Shown one piece after another: positions 35,240 through 45,482 of a stretch of 64,000 nt of DNA. Source of the DNA: G11 sp947167445 (GTDB lineage: Bacteria > Bacillota > Clostridia > Lachnospirales > Lachnospiraceae). The position numbers were made by a program, and so were the translations under genes. The notes under the pieces are model-generated. The model was given only the letters and a program-made list of their open reading frames with translations, ran no database searches and was not told the origin of the DNA. The number at the start of each line of letters is the position of its first letter. Position 1 is the stretch's first letter. Where the stretch lies: the NCBI GenBank assembly GCA_947167445.1, contig CAMVID010000003.1, positions 1 through 64,000 on the forward strand, written 5' to 3'.

Positions 35240-36175
35240 ATGGCACTCTTATCAGTTATTCTTCCTTCATACAACGAGGAAGGAAATATAGCCAATACAG
35301 CAAAGGTATTGTCAGAGACTCTTACCAATGCAGGAATAGAATATGAGCTTATCTTCGTAAGTGACGGTTCCATTGATGGAACCTATGAAGCCATAATCGA
35401 GGAAAGCAGGAAGAATTCAAAGGTTAAAGGTCTTGAGTTCTCCAGAAATTTTGGTAAGGAGGCATCTATTTTTGCGGGCCTATCTGTAGCTTGCGGTGAT
35501 GCCTGCATTGTTATGGACTGCGATCTTCAGCACCCTGCAGATATCGTACCCAAGATGTATAAGCTTTGGGAAGAAGGATACGAGATTGTTGAAGGTGTTA
35601 AATCTTCAAGAGGTAAGGAAGGCATCTTCCATAAGGCTTTTGCCGGTATCTTCTATGGAATAATGAGCAGATTAATCAAGATGGATATGAAGAATTCATC
35701 TGACTTTAAATTGATAGACAGAAAGGTTGTTAATGTTCTTCTTGAGTTAAAGGAGCACAACACCTTCTTCAGAGCTCTTACTTTTTGGGCCGGATTTAAG
35801 ACCACAACAATATCTTATGATGTGGCTGAGAGACAGTATGGTACTTCGAAATGGAGCTTCAAGAGTCTCTTTAGATATGCAATTCTAAATGCTACATCTT
35901 TTAGCACTTTGCCTTTGCAGCTTATAACGCACATGGGTGTGCTTTGCATTATCCTTAGCATTATTCTTGGAATCCAGACTCTTGTTAAGTACTTTATGGG
36001 TCATGCTATGGAAGGCTTTACAACCGTAATTCTTTTGATTCTTATAGTGGGTGGATTTGTAATGTTAAGCCTTGGCATAGTTGGCCATTATCTTGCGAGA
36101 ATCTATGAGGAAGTAAAGGGAAGACCCAAGTTTATCATTAAACAGACAACTGATAACATTCATGGAAATGTGTAA
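35240..36175 (+). CDS. GtrB-like polyprenyl-phosphate glycosyltransferase (GT2)
   Basis: 311-aa protein: a GT2 domain (VILPSYNEEGNIANTAKVL, VSDGSIDGT, MDCDLQHPADIVP with its acidic catalytic segment) followed by RQYGTSKWSFKSLFRYA and two C-terminal helices (about 232-252 and 262-287). This is the bactoprenol glucosyl transferase layout, which makes undecaprenyl-phosphate-sugar for GtrII enzymes. TAGGAG precedes ATG 35240. It sits between two GtrII-like genes, with an acyltransferase also between. No GtrA-type small flippase is seen. Confidence 0.9.
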   Translation: MALLSVILPSYNEEGNIANTAKVLSETLTNAGIEYELIFVSDGSIDGTYEAIIEESRKNSKVKGLEFSRNFGKEASIFAGLSVACGDACIVMDCDLQHPADIVPKMYKLWEEGYEIVEGVKSSRGKEGIFHKAFAGIFYGIMSRLIKMDMKNSSDFKLIDRKVVNVLLELKEHNTFFRALTFWAGFKTTTISYDVAERQYGTSKWSFKSLFRYAILNATSFSTLPLQLITHMGVLCIILSIILGIQTLVKYFMGHAMEGFTTVILLILIVGGFVMLSLGIVGHYLARIYEEVKGRPKFIIKQTTDNIHGNV

Positions 36176-36178
36176 ATT

Positions 36179-37249
36179 ATGAGTGAGAAATCTAAAAGAA
36201 TACCCTCCATAGAAGTGCTTAGATCCTTGGCCATGTTAATGGTCATTACCATGCACTATCTTGATAAGGGTAAAGTTAATATAAGTCTTGCTGAAACCCA
36301 GACCGTATGGAGTGTTCTGGGCTGGCTTTTGCACTCTTTTTGTATAGTTGCTGTTAACTGCTATGTGCTTATCAGCGGCTATTTTCTTGTTGAGAGTAAG
36401 TTTAAGTGGCAGAAGCTGGTAGAACTTATATGTCAGGTATTATTCTATTCAATCCTTGTTCCCATAGTCATGTTTGCGATAGGAATCTTGCCTGCTTCCG
36501 AAATCAGCCTTTATAAGATATTCCTTTACGTGTTTCCTATACATACCGAACACTATTGGTTTGCAACATCGTATATCATCATGTATGTATTCTCCCCTGT
36601 ACTGGCAGCGGGAATCAAAAACATGGAGAAGAAAGCCCTCCAGATGACTATTGGAATAGCTTTGCTAATCCTGTCTGTAGCTAAGACCATCCTTCCAATT
36701 CAGATGGAGCTTGACCGCTTCGGCTATGACGCCATGTGGTTTATGGTTCTCTTTATGATTGCCGGATATATTAGGTTATACGGAATCAAGTGGATAACTA
36801 CAGCAAAAAAAGGGCTTACAGTGTATATCTGCGGAAGCATTCTGACATTTATCGTGGCCTTCGCTGTAAGGGCTCTCAGTCTCGCAACGGGGAAGATTGG
36901 ATATTTTGTAACCAGAACCTTTGACTATAACCATTTGATTTGCCTTATAAGCTCAGTTGGATTATTCCTTTGCTTTCTGTATTGGAATGCAAATGAAAAC
37001 AAACTGACTAAGCTAGCCGTAGCTATCGGCCCCTACACCTTTGGTGTATATCTCCTTCACGAACAGTGGGAGATGAGACATGTTTGGCCTAAGCTTCTTC
37101 AGACGCAGAAATTTGCAGGAACGCCTTTGCAGTTTCTTCACTGGATAATAAGCATAATTATTGTATTTGCGGTTGGAATAGCCATAGACTTCTTAAGAAG
37201 TAAGCTATTTAATCTGGTAAAAAGAAAAACCTCAAAAGGTAATGAGTAG
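36179..37249 (+). CDS. Acyltransferase family 3 (OafA-like), third copy
   Basis: 356-aa polytopic membrane protein. RIPSIEVLRSLAMLMVITMHY carries the family Arg and His; the NCYVLISGYFLV and TEHYWFATSYIIMYVFSPV segments match acyltransferase 3 proteins. A late FGVYLLHEQWEMR motif is also typical. It probably O-acetylates the glycan assembled by the neighbouring Gtr enzymes. It starts 3 bases after the GtrB stop, and the next ATG follows its stop directly. Confidence 0.88.
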   Translation: MSEKSKRIPSIEVLRSLAMLMVITMHYLDKGKVNISLAETQTVWSVLGWLLHSFCIVAVNCYVLISGYFLVESKFKWQKLVELICQVLFYSILVPIVMFAIGILPASEISLYKIFLYVFPIHTEHYWFATSYIIMYVFSPVLAAGIKNMEKKALQMTIGIALLILSVAKTILPIQMELDRFGYDAMWFMVLFMIAGYIRLYGIKWITTAKKGLTVYICGSILTFIVAFAVRALSLATGKIGYFVTRTFDYNHLICLISSVGLFLCFLYWNANENKLTKLAVAIGPYTFGVYLLHEQWEMRHVWPKLLQTQKFAGTPLQFLHWIISIIIVFAVGIAIDFLRSKLFNLVKRKTSKGNE

Positions 37250-38791
37250 ATGATAGATACAGGGATTAAGAATATCCTTAACAGAATAAAGCCTCAGTGG
37301 AAAGCGGCTTTTATAAGCGCCTTACTTGTTGGACTGTTGACTCATATGTATGTCATGACAAATAATCTCATGACACCTGATGGAACCTGGAATATTTATT
37401 CCGACCAGGATATGATTTATCTTGGAAGGCAGTTCCTTACATATGCATGTGGAATCAGTTCTTACTACAACCTGCCCTGGCTTAATGGCTTGTTGGCTAT
37501 TTTATATATTGCTGTAGCAAGTGCTGTAGTAGTTGAGGCCTTTGAAATAAAAAGCGTTGCCTTATCGATACTTACAGGCGGATTAATGGTAACATTCCCA
37601 ACAGTTGCATCTACATTTTGCTATATATTTACCATCGATGGTTACATGATGGCCCTATTATTTGCAGCATTGGCGGTCCTTTTGACTGACAGATATAAGA
37701 AGGGCTGGATAGCAGGAATAATTCTCATTGGAATAAGCCTTGGTATTTATCAGGCATATTATTCCTTTGCAATTCTTATGTGTATTCTTATGCTGCTTCG
37801 TCAGGTGATAAGAAACGCTGACACAAAGAGTATCCTCATAAAAGCCGGGAAATATTGCGGCATGGGCATAGGAGGCTATGCCTTCTACGTAATTACTCTT
37901 AAGGCCATGCTTGCCATAAAACATGTGGAAGTAACAGGATATCAGGGAACAGATAAGCTCCTTGGAAATCCCTTCGTGAACATAAAAGAAGGTGTAATTG
38001 CTTCTGTAAGGACCTTTGCATCCTTTGCCATAAAGCAGAACGTGCTTACTACAACGCTCATAATGACTATAGCCTATGCTTTGACTATAATCGTTGGACT
38101 GGGCCTGTTTGTCATCCTATTTGTTAAGAGTGGAGCAATAAAGAAATGGGATAAGATTCTACTGTCTATAGTGCTTATTGCATTTATCCCCATTGGCACC
38201 TCTCTGGCGGCAGTAATGGAACCCAATGTTTTTTTTCATCTTCTTATGAGAATGCCTTGGGTACTGTTTTTTATCTTCATTCTTAAATTGATTGAAGAAA
38301 TACCAACGGATAAAGTCACATTCCTTAGTAAACTTGTAACAATTGTTACACCAATATGTGCCGCCACACTAATATTTGAATTTGCCGTAATGGCCAATAC
38401 GGTATATTTCAATCTTGGTGAAAGATACGAAAAGACATACGGATTGTGCCTTAGAATCGTAGACAGACTGGAAGAGACAGAAGACTATAAGACAGGAGAC
38501 CATGTGGCTTTAATGGGTGGTTATCCTGACAGAGAATACTACCCCGAAACCTGTATAACCTGGCAGGACCTTTCAGGTTACTTTGATCCTAACGGAGAAT
38601 ATGTTGTAAGTGATGCGGGAAAGCTTAGGGACTTCTGCTATCACTACTTAAACTTCACAATAGTTCCGGCAACCTATGAGGAACACGGAATAATAGCTAA
38701 CTCAAAAGAGTATGCTGACATGCCTAAGTTCCCGGACAAAGACAGTGTCAGAGAAATAGATGGCATTTGGGTAATTAAACTTAACGGATAA
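37250..38791 (+). CDS. GtrII-like membrane glucosyltransferase (paralogue 3)
   Basis: 513-aa polytopic protein. FISALLVGLLTHMYVM, the acidic loop LMTPDGTWNIYSDQD and FLTYACGISSYYNLPWL parallel paralogue 2. A C-terminal extracytoplasmic tail starts near residue 390. The ATG abuts the stop of the acyltransferase gene, so translation is coupled. The divergence between the three paralogues in the acidic loop suggests different donors or acceptors. Confidence 0.82.
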   Translation: MIDTGIKNILNRIKPQWKAAFISALLVGLLTHMYVMTNNLMTPDGTWNIYSDQDMIYLGRQFLTYACGISSYYNLPWLNGLLAILYIAVASAVVVEAFEIKSVALSILTGGLMVTFPTVASTFCYIFTIDGYMMALLFAALAVLLTDRYKKGWIAGIILIGISLGIYQAYYSFAILMCILMLLRQVIRNADTKSILIKAGKYCGMGIGGYAFYVITLKAMLAIKHVEVTGYQGTDKLLGNPFVNIKEGVIASVRTFASFAIKQNVLTTTLIMTIAYALTIIVGLGLFVILFVKSGAIKKWDKILLSIVLIAFIPIGTSLAAVMEPNVFFHLLMRMPWVLFFIFILKLIEEIPTDKVTFLSKLVTIVTPICAATLIFEFAVMANTVYFNLGERYEKTYGLCLRIVDRLEETEDYKTGDHVALMGGYPDREYYPETCITWQDLSGYFDPNGEYVVSDAGKLRDFCYHYLNFTIVPATYEEHGIIANSKEYADMPKFPDKDSVREIDGIWVIKLNG

Positions 38792-38801
38792 GGAAAACAG
38801 A

Positions 38802-39662
38802 ATGGTATCAATGATTATCGTGGACTATAAGTCCATGGATAAGACAATTGAATACATAAAAGATTGTGCCTGGAATATTGAAGGGCTTAATCACTATATT
38901 ATTGTAGACAATGCTTCAGAAACTCCCTTTAAACCAAGAAAGACCACTGTAGAAGGCAAAGAAGTCTATGTTGTGTCGTCCGGTGAAAATGGTGGATATG
39001 CCAAGGGCAATAACCTTGGAGCAAAGACCGCAAGAGACATTTGGAATGATGATTACTATATTTTTTCCAACAATGATTTGAAGTTTAGGAAACTTTTTTT
39101 CTTGGAAGAGTTCCTTAAACCTTTCCTGGAAGATGAAAATATATCTGTGGTTGGGCCAAAGATTATAGGCCTTTCAGGGGAAAATCAGAATCCCCTCCCC
39201 GATTTAACTTGGAAGCAAATGCTTTTCGGACATTTTCTGAGTCTTTTGCCTCCAAAGGGAATGAAGAGACTGCAGAAAAATATGGTAAGAACAAATAAAG
39301 GAAGAACAACTGCGGTAGTTGGTGCTTTTATGTGCACAAAAGCTGCAGATTTCTGGGAAGTAGAAGGGTTTGACGAGAATACATTTCTCTTCTGTGAAGA
39401 AATGATTCTGGCGAAGCGACTTGAAGCAATTCAGAAATATATGTACTACAATGATTCGGTTGAAGTAATACATGAACACGGAGTAACGGTTAAGAACACA
39501 GTTGGAATAATAAGAAGTCTAAAGGCTGACTTTAATTCAAGATATTACTACGCCAAGGAGTACTGTGGTGCAGGAAAAGGGTGGCTGGCTCTTTCAAAGG
39601 TGAACTTTAACGTAGTAATGGCTTTGTTTAGAATAAAGAAGGCTATCAAAGGAAATAAATAA
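38802..39662 (+). CDS. GT2 family glycosyltransferase (rhamnosyltransferase-like)
   Basis: 286-aa cytoplasmic protein: SMIIVDYKSMDKTIEYI, VDNASETPF, GENGGYAKGNNLGAK and FSNNDLKF, with the later VGAFMCTKAADFWEVEGFDE motif. This resembles the WbbL/RfbF rhamnosyltransferase branch of GT2, in which NND replaces the usual DxD. AAGGAAA precedes the ATG. The donor is not predictable; no dTDP-rhamnose genes are in the window. Confidence 0.85.
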   Translation: MVSMIIVDYKSMDKTIEYIKDCAWNIEGLNHYIIVDNASETPFKPRKTTVEGKEVYVVSSGENGGYAKGNNLGAKTARDIWNDDYYIFSNNDLKFRKLFFLEEFLKPFLEDENISVVGPKIIGLSGENQNPLPDLTWKQMLFGHFLSLLPPKGMKRLQKNMVRTNKGRTTAVVGAFMCTKAADFWEVEGFDENTFLFCEEMILAKRLEAIQKYMYYNDSVEVIHEHGVTVKNTVGIIRSLKADFNSRYYYAKEYCGAGKGWLALSKVNFNVVMALFRIKKAIKGNK

Positions 39663-41465
39663 TTGGCATCTGAAGATAATAAAACAACTAACAGAATAGA
39701 GAGATATTTAATACCGATAATCCTGGGACTTATGCCCCTTATAAACTTTAATCAGGGCGTTGACTATATCGACAGCATGTACAGCCCCGGAAACTTTGTT
39801 TTCTTTAAACAGATGAAAGGAACCTGGGTAGTTGCAACATTTTTGGCCAATGCTATCGGACATTTGTTTACACTGCTTCCGGGTGGGGGCACGTATATAG
39901 GAATAAGAATATACACAAGTCTTGTAATAAGCGCTATAGCCTTAATGTCATATTTTACGCTTCGAAAAAGAATGCCTTGGTATATTGCGGCAGTGGGTGA
40001 AACCATAGCCATATGTCTATGCTGGTGTCCAACCACAATTTTGTATAATTATCTGACTTACCTATTTATGGCCATTGGCCTCATTTTTCTCTATAAAGGG
40101 CTGACTGAGGAAAAGGCACTATTCCTTGTCACTGCTGGATTGTCTTTGGGAATTAATCTCTTCGTAAGATTTCCAAACATAGTTGAAACCGGATTTATCC
40201 TTGCTGTTTGGGTCTATGGCTTCCTTAAGAAAAAGAAGTTTACAAAGGTACTGTTAGAAACATTATGGTGTCTCTTAGGCTATGTAATTGGAGCCGGCCT
40301 TGTTATGGGCATAATAGTAATGCTTTACGGCTTTGATGCGTACATCAATATGATTACATCTTTGTTTGGAATGACAGGAGACAACGCATCATATAAGCCC
40401 ATTCAGATGGTAATGGCTGTTTTAAGAGAACTTAGACTTGGACTTAAATGGCCTTTAATTATGGCTGCGCCCGTGGTTATTCTTGCTATAGCCATGCGAT
40501 TTGCAAAGGGGAAAACTGCAGATATCTTAAGATGGGTATCTCTTCTTGCAATGCCTGCAACAATTTTCTTCTGCATGAAGTTAGGAATGTTTAACAGGGA
40601 CTATAACTCCTATCAGTCTATTATGGGGCCTGCTGTAACATTTGTAATAATAGCGATAGGGATTTCTATCATAAAGATATTCAGTAAGAAAACTGACGCG
40701 GATACTAAGTTGGTTTATGGATTGATCCTATTGTGCATTGCTATTACTCCACTAGGAAGCAATAATGCGCTATTTCCTGTTTATAATAACCTATTTCTTA
40801 TCTGTCCAATTATTCTTATGGCCATTTGGAAAGAAGTGGGTAGGTACAAGAATTCGATTGTAGCATTGCCCGCAAAAACTATGGTAGTAGGACTTGTTCT
40901 TGTATTGCTCATTCAGTCAGTTTGCTTTGATGCAACATTTGCTTTTAGAGGGAACAGGTATGGAACTGAACGAGATGATTTTGTTTTATACAATGGAATC
41001 TTGTATGGTAACACAACAAATACTGAGAGGGTCAAGAATATTGAAGAATTGACTGCTTACTGGAATGATAATAAGGCGGATAGAGTTCTGCTTCTCGGAA
41101 ACATTCCCGGAGTATCTTACTTTTTAAATGTCCCCACGGCTATCCCTACAAGCTGGCCTGATCTTGGCTCATATTCTTATGACACTTACAATAAGGACAT
41201 GAAGGAACTTGAGGCTAGAATAGCGGAGAAAGGAGAGGAACTTCCTACAATTATTCTAAGCTTTGGAGCCAATGCAGTAATTACCGATGACAAAGAAGCC
41301 CAAGAGTGGTTTAATGAAAACAAAGAGGATGGAGAAGGCTATCTTGATGTAATGCTTTCTGATCCAAAGTACTCTGATATGCGCAACTTCATTAAAAAGT
41401 ATGGATATGAGATGCAACTACGAAACGAGAAGTTTGTAGTGTATACTGCATCAGACAACAAATAA
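39663..41465 (+). CDS. Polytopic GT-C-like membrane protein
   Basis: 600-aa membrane protein with about eleven helices to residue 425 and a soluble C-terminal part with an alternating strand-helix pattern (RVLLLGNIPGVSYFL, LPTIILSFGANAVITDD). The first extracytoplasmic loop has an acidic motif (GVDYIDSMYSPGN), as in GT-C glycosyltransferases. The start is TTG 39663 directly after the preceding stop, with AAAGGA at 39648-39653. No named family is recognised. Its neighbours point to lipid-carrier-dependent sugar transfer. Confidence 0.65.
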   Translation: MASEDNKTTNRIERYLIPIILGLMPLINFNQGVDYIDSMYSPGNFVFFKQMKGTWVVATFLANAIGHLFTLLPGGGTYIGIRIYTSLVISAIALMSYFTLRKRMPWYIAAVGETIAICLCWCPTTILYNYLTYLFMAIGLIFLYKGLTEEKALFLVTAGLSLGINLFVRFPNIVETGFILAVWVYGFLKKKKFTKVLLETLWCLLGYVIGAGLVMGIIVMLYGFDAYINMITSLFGMTGDNASYKPIQMVMAVLRELRLGLKWPLIMAAPVVILAIAMRFAKGKTADILRWVSLLAMPATIFFCMKLGMFNRDYNSYQSIMGPAVTFVIIAIGISIIKIFSKKTDADTKLVYGLILLCIAITPLGSNNALFPVYNNLFLICPIILMAIWKEVGRYKNSIVALPAKTMVVGLVLVLLIQSVCFDATFAFRGNRYGTERDDFVLYNGILYGNTTNTERVKNIEELTAYWNDNKADRVLLLGNIPGVSYFLNVPTAIPTSWPDLGSYSYDTYNKDMKELEARIAEKGEELPTIILSFGANAVITDDKEAQEWFNENKEDGEGYLDVMLSDPKYSDMRNFIKKYGYEMQLRNEKFVVYTASDNK

Positions 41466-41483
41466 TAAGAATCGAGAAATACG

Positions 41484-42614
41484 ATGATTAATTTTAATGT
41501 ACCTCCCTTTACAGGGAAAGAATTTGATTACATGAAACAGGCTGTTGAAGCGCAGAAGATCTGCGGAGACGGTCAGTTTACCAAGAAGTGTAATGAATGG
41601 ATTGAGAAGAAAACAGGAACAGGGAAGGCACTTCTTACCACATCCTGCACTCATGGACTTGAGATGGCAGCGTTGCTTTGCGATATCAAGCCCGGTGATG
41701 AAGTTATTCTTCCCTCATATACTTTTGTGTCTACAGCAGATGCCTTCGTCCTCAGAGGAGCAACAGCTGTATTTGTTGATATCAGACCTGATACCATGAA
41801 TATTGATGAGAAGCTTATTGAGGATGCCATCACTGATAAAACAGTCGCAATTGCTCCTGTCCACTATGCCGGTGTAGGCTGTGAGATGGATACAATTATG
41901 GACATTGCTAAGAGACATAACCTCAAGGTGGTTGAGGATGCTGCCCAGGGAATCATGGCAACATATAAGGGCAAAGCCCTTGGAGCCATCGGCGATTACG
42001 GCGCATTCAGCTTCCATGAGACCAAGAACTATTCCATGGGTGAAGGCGGAGCAATCCTTATTAAGAATCCTGAGGATGCCGAGAGAGCAGAAATCTTCAG
42101 AGAGAAGGGTACCAACAGAAGCCAGTACTACAGAGGTCAGGTCGATAAATACAGATGGATGGAGTTTGGCTCATCCTATCTTCCAAGTGATATGAACGCC
42201 GCATACCTCTATGCTCAACTTGAGTTGGCTGATGAGATAAACGAAGCTAGACTTCATATCTGGAATAAGTACAACGAGGAACTTAAGGAACTTGAGGATA
42301 AAGGATTAATTACTAGACCTTACGTGCCTAAAGAGTGCGTTCACAATGCGCATATGTTCTACATTAAGACCAAGGACCTTGAGGAGAGAACCAATCTTAT
42401 TGCTTTCCTTAAGCAAAACGAAATACTCTCAGTATTCCACTATGTACCTCTTCATACCGCCCCCGCAGGCATTAAGTATGGTAGATTCCATGGTGAGGAT
42501 AAATATACTACCAAAGAGAGCGACAGACTTGTACGACTTCCTCTCTACTACGGCCTTAGAGATGACCAGGTAGACTATATCGTAAGCAAAGTAAAGGAAT
42601 TCTATAATGCGTAA
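41484..42614 (+). CDS. wecE: TDP-4-keto-6-deoxyglucose transaminase, WecE
   Basis: 376-aa PLP aminotransferase making TDP-4-amino-4,6-dideoxygalactose (TDP-Fuc4N). It matches WecE/RffA closely: ICGDGQFTKKCNEWIE, EMAALLCDIKPGDEVILPSY, VDIRPDTMNIDEKLIEDA and the PLP lysine Lys181 in FHETKNYSMGEGG, the same number I recall for the E. coli enzyme. No RmlA/RmlB genes are in the window, so the substrate comes from elsewhere. Its stop overlaps the next gene by 8 bases. A WecD-type N-acetyltransferase might be the GNAT at 51300-51845, which is unproven. Confidence 0.93.
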   Translation: MINFNVPPFTGKEFDYMKQAVEAQKICGDGQFTKKCNEWIEKKTGTGKALLTTSCTHGLEMAALLCDIKPGDEVILPSYTFVSTADAFVLRGATAVFVDIRPDTMNIDEKLIEDAITDKTVAIAPVHYAGVGCEMDTIMDIAKRHNLKVVEDAAQGIMATYKGKALGAIGDYGAFSFHETKNYSMGEGGAILIKNPEDAERAEIFREKGTNRSQYYRGQVDKYRWMEFGSSYLPSDMNAAYLYAQLELADEINEARLHIWNKYNEELKELEDKGLITRPYVPKECVHNAHMFYIKTKDLEERTNLIAFLKQNEILSVFHYVPLHTAPAGIKYGRFHGEDKYTTKESDRLVRLPLYYGLRDDQVDYIVSKVKEFYNA

Positions 42615-44406
42615 TTTCGCAAAAAAGAATGAAAACATAATAATAGCAGCAACAGTCACCTTAATTATGGTGGCTGTTGTTTCTATATGCTTTGATTACT
42701 ATTATCAGGCCAATGATGACATAATGATTAAAAATATCCTCTCGGGAGTTTATACAGGAACTCCGGAGAGCAGAAATATACAGATGCACTATCCAATGAG
42801 CTTGGCTATAAGCGTGCTGTACCGAATCGGAAGAGGAATTCCCTGGTACGGCTTGTTATTATGCGTGGCTCATTTCTTTAGTTTCGGATATATTGCTTAT
42901 AACACAAACAAAGTGTTAAACAAAACCTGGCTTAAGGCTTTAATCTCCGCTATTGAGGTTGGAATCTTTACAGCCGCAATGCTTTATGAGTTGGTATTTA
43001 CACAGTATACGGTAACTGTGGGAATTCTTTCGGCAGCAGGGATGTTTGGAATCTATCTTTCAGATAGAACAGGGGAGCCAAAGGAATTTATAAAGAGAAA
43101 TATCCCCAACATAGTTATAATCTTTATCGCTTTTATAACAAGATCAGAAATGCTGCTTCTTATGCTTCCTTTTATCTGCCTTGCAGGATTCTTTAAGTGG
43201 ACAGATACTGACAAAGAAGCGGGAGAGAAAATGCTTGATAAGAAGACTCTTATCAAATACTTTGGAACTTTTGCCATTATTATTGCTTCCATCGGAGTTG
43301 GGCAGTTGATACACAGTGTGGCGTATTCGGGAAGCGAATGGAAAGAGTTTGTAAGATTCTTTGATAACAGGACAGAACTTTACGACTATCAGTTTGTCCC
43401 GAGTTATGAAGGGAACGAAGCCTTCTATGACAGTATCGGATTAAAGAAAGAGGAAGTAACACTTCTTGAGAACTATAACTTCGGAATAGATTCGGATATT
43501 ACTGCCAATACCCTTAAACAGGTGGCAGATTACGCCAAGAGTCTAAAGGGTGATAACAGCAGCCTTATCACAAGAATGAAGGCGGCAATGCCCGATTATA
43601 AATACATTCTAAGATACGGTCAGGAGAATGACCTTTATGGCAGAAATCTGAGAGAACTTTACCTTGTTGCTATGCTTATGCTGGTTATCCTTCTTATCAG
43701 GAATAATCGAATCATAGGTTTATGGCAGCCGGCGCTTTTATTCATTGTTAGAAGCGGGATTTGGATATACATGATTTCCACCGGAAGGTATCCGGCAAGA
43801 ATCACACATTCCCTATATTTCATTGAACTGGTGCTTCTCATCGGAATGATAATTAACGAATCTAAGAATGAGAAGCAAAAGAGATTTCCTATGGCAGCAG
43901 TACTTGCCATTATGCTCTTTGCTTTATTCTCAGTAAGCGTCTTTGCTATTAACTATCAGAAGGTGCAAATTGAAATCTCTCAGCGAGATAAAGCAAACGA
44001 AGAAAAGCAGGCCCTTAATGATTACTGCAAGGCACATCCCGATAACTTCTACTTCGTGGATGTTTATTCCTTCTGCTCCTCAATGGAAGACCATGTGGAA
44101 TACTCGGAGAAAATATTTGTAAATGTGGATAATTCCATCAACAACTATGATTATCTTGGCGGTTGGATAATGAACAGCCCTCATACTTGGGATAAACTTG
44201 CTTATTACGGAATTACAAAAGATAAAGATGAGATAGAGAAGGAGATTCTTGATAAGGATAATGCCTACATAATAATTCGAGACGATAGAGACATTGATTG
44301 GATTAAGGAATATTATAATGCAAAAAGAGACATCGAAATCGATGCCTCTGAAACTGACAGAATTGCTGATATTTTCGGAGTTTATTCTATTGGCAAATTG
44401 AATTGA
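42607..44406 (+). CDS. Polytopic GT-C-like membrane protein (full-length paralogue)
   Basis: 599-aa membrane protein with an N-terminal helix (residues 10-30), the acidic loop YYYQANDDIMIKN, further helices and an extracytoplasmic region with AYSGSEWKEFVRFF. A paralogue at 31072-32724 shares these landmarks but lacks the first helix. The C-terminal tail (FYFVDVYSFCSSMEDH, LGGWIMNSPHTWDKL) aligns by eye with its counterpart. Probably transfers a sugar from a polyprenyl carrier outside the cell; no named family is recognised. It overlaps wecE by 8 bases and converges with the minus-strand GT4 gene, overlapping 20 bases. Confidence 0.65.
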   Translation: MRNFAKKNENIIIAATVTLIMVAVVSICFDYYYQANDDIMIKNILSGVYTGTPESRNIQMHYPMSLAISVLYRIGRGIPWYGLLLCVAHFFSFGYIAYNTNKVLNKTWLKALISAIEVGIFTAAMLYELVFTQYTVTVGILSAAGMFGIYLSDRTGEPKEFIKRNIPNIVIIFIAFITRSEMLLLMLPFICLAGFFKWTDTDKEAGEKMLDKKTLIKYFGTFAIIIASIGVGQLIHSVAYSGSEWKEFVRFFDNRTELYDYQFVPSYEGNEAFYDSIGLKKEEVTLLENYNFGIDSDITANTLKQVADYAKSLKGDNSSLITRMKAAMPDYKYILRYGQENDLYGRNLRELYLVAMLMLVILLIRNNRIIGLWQPALLFIVRSGIWIYMISTGRYPARITHSLYFIELVLLIGMIINESKNEKQKRFPMAAVLAIMLFALFSVSVFAINYQKVQIEISQRDKANEEKQALNDYCKAHPDNFYFVDVYSFCSSMEDHVEYSEKIFVNVDNSINNYDYLGGWIMNSPHTWDKLAYYGITKDKDEIEKEILDKDNAYIIIRDDRDIDWIKEYYNAKRDIEIDASETDRIADIFGVYSIGKLN

Positions 44407-45475
44407 TGCATGTCATATATTTATCAACTACAATCTGCCTATTGAAATTGTCGACAACATAATCCCGACCTTTAAGCCCCATTTCTTTCTGCTTATTGGA
44501 GGGTAAATCGAGAAATGACTTAACTGCACTTATTAGTGCAGTTTTGTTTTGCGTAGGAATAATGTAACCTGTTTCCCTATCCACAACAGTTTCTCTGCAG
44601 CCAGGTCGATTCGTGGTAATAACAACCCTTCCAGTGGCGGCGGCTTCAAGACAAACATTAGACATTCCCTCGGGGTAGAAAGATGGATGAATAATACATC
44701 TCACTTTTTCTAAATAAGGACGAACATCCTTAACGCTTCCGTGATAGTTTATTATGCCGGATTCATTTAAAGTCTTAAGTTCTTCCTCATATCCTTCTTC
44801 ACAATATCCCAGAATATGAAATTCGCTCTTGGGGTATTCTGCTTTAATAGCCTTGGCGCATTCTAAGTATTCTTCAATTCCCTTTTCCTTCATGATTCGG
44901 GAAACATATATGAAGCCACATGTATATTCAGGCCATTCAAGAAGTGAAAATTTCTCGATATTTACACCGGACCCGGGTAAAAGAGCCTTGGGAGCCCTAG
45001 TTATGTGGTATTTTTCAAAGAAGTCACGATTCGATCTATTCTGGAAGAATACAGTGGATGCCTTCTTAAGACCAATCTTATATAAGGTTCTGGTTATAAA
45101 ACCAAGCAAGCCTCCTGATTCCAGTGCAGATCCGAGACCTGTGATGTTTGAGAGGTATGGAACTTTCTTAATTCTGCAGGCCAATCCCCCGTAAACATTG
45201 GGCTTAATAGTGTATGTAAGGACAACTGAGGGCTTAATGTCTGAAATTAGTTTAAGGTATGATTTGAAAAGCTTAAAATCCTCGAGGGGATTCATTCCGC
45301 GCCTGTTAATAGGAGTGGGGATAATAATACAACCTTCCTCGGTAAGTTCCGGTATATTAGTGTTATCAGGGACGGATACATAAACTTTATGGAATTTTAG
45401 CAATTCAAGTACCAATTCGTTTCTGAAACCATATAGGCCGGAGGAAGAATTGGCTAGGATAAGAATATTTGCCAT
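44387..45475 (-). CDS. GT4 family glycosyltransferase
   Basis: 362-aa GT-B enzyme on the minus strand. ILANSSSGLYGFRNELVLEL is typical of capsule GT4 enzymes that add the second sugar. The donor site shows FIYVSRIMKEKGIEEYLE and HPSFYPEGMSNVCLEAAATG with its conserved Glu residues, then NRPGCRETV. It is the last gene of a three-gene minus-strand unit led by the PglC-like initiating transferase, so it may extend the first sugar on the lipid. Confidence 0.88.
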   Translation of the reverse strand: MANILILANSSSGLYGFRNELVLELLKFHKVYVSVPDNTNIPELTEEGCIIIPTPINRRGMNPLEDFKLFKSYLKLISDIKPSVVLTYTIKPNVYGGLACRIKKVPYLSNITGLGSALESGGLLGFITRTLYKIGLKKASTVFFQNRSNRDFFEKYHITRAPKALLPGSGVNIEKFSLLEWPEYTCGFIYVSRIMKEKGIEEYLECAKAIKAEYPKSEFHILGYCEEGYEEELKTLNESGIINYHGSVKDVRPYLEKVRCIIHPSFYPEGMSNVCLEAAATGRVVITTNRPGCRETVVDRETGYIIPTQNKTALISAVKSFLDLPSNKQKEMGLKGRDYVVDNFNRQIVVDKYMTCINSICQ

Positions 45476-45482
45476 AAATCAC

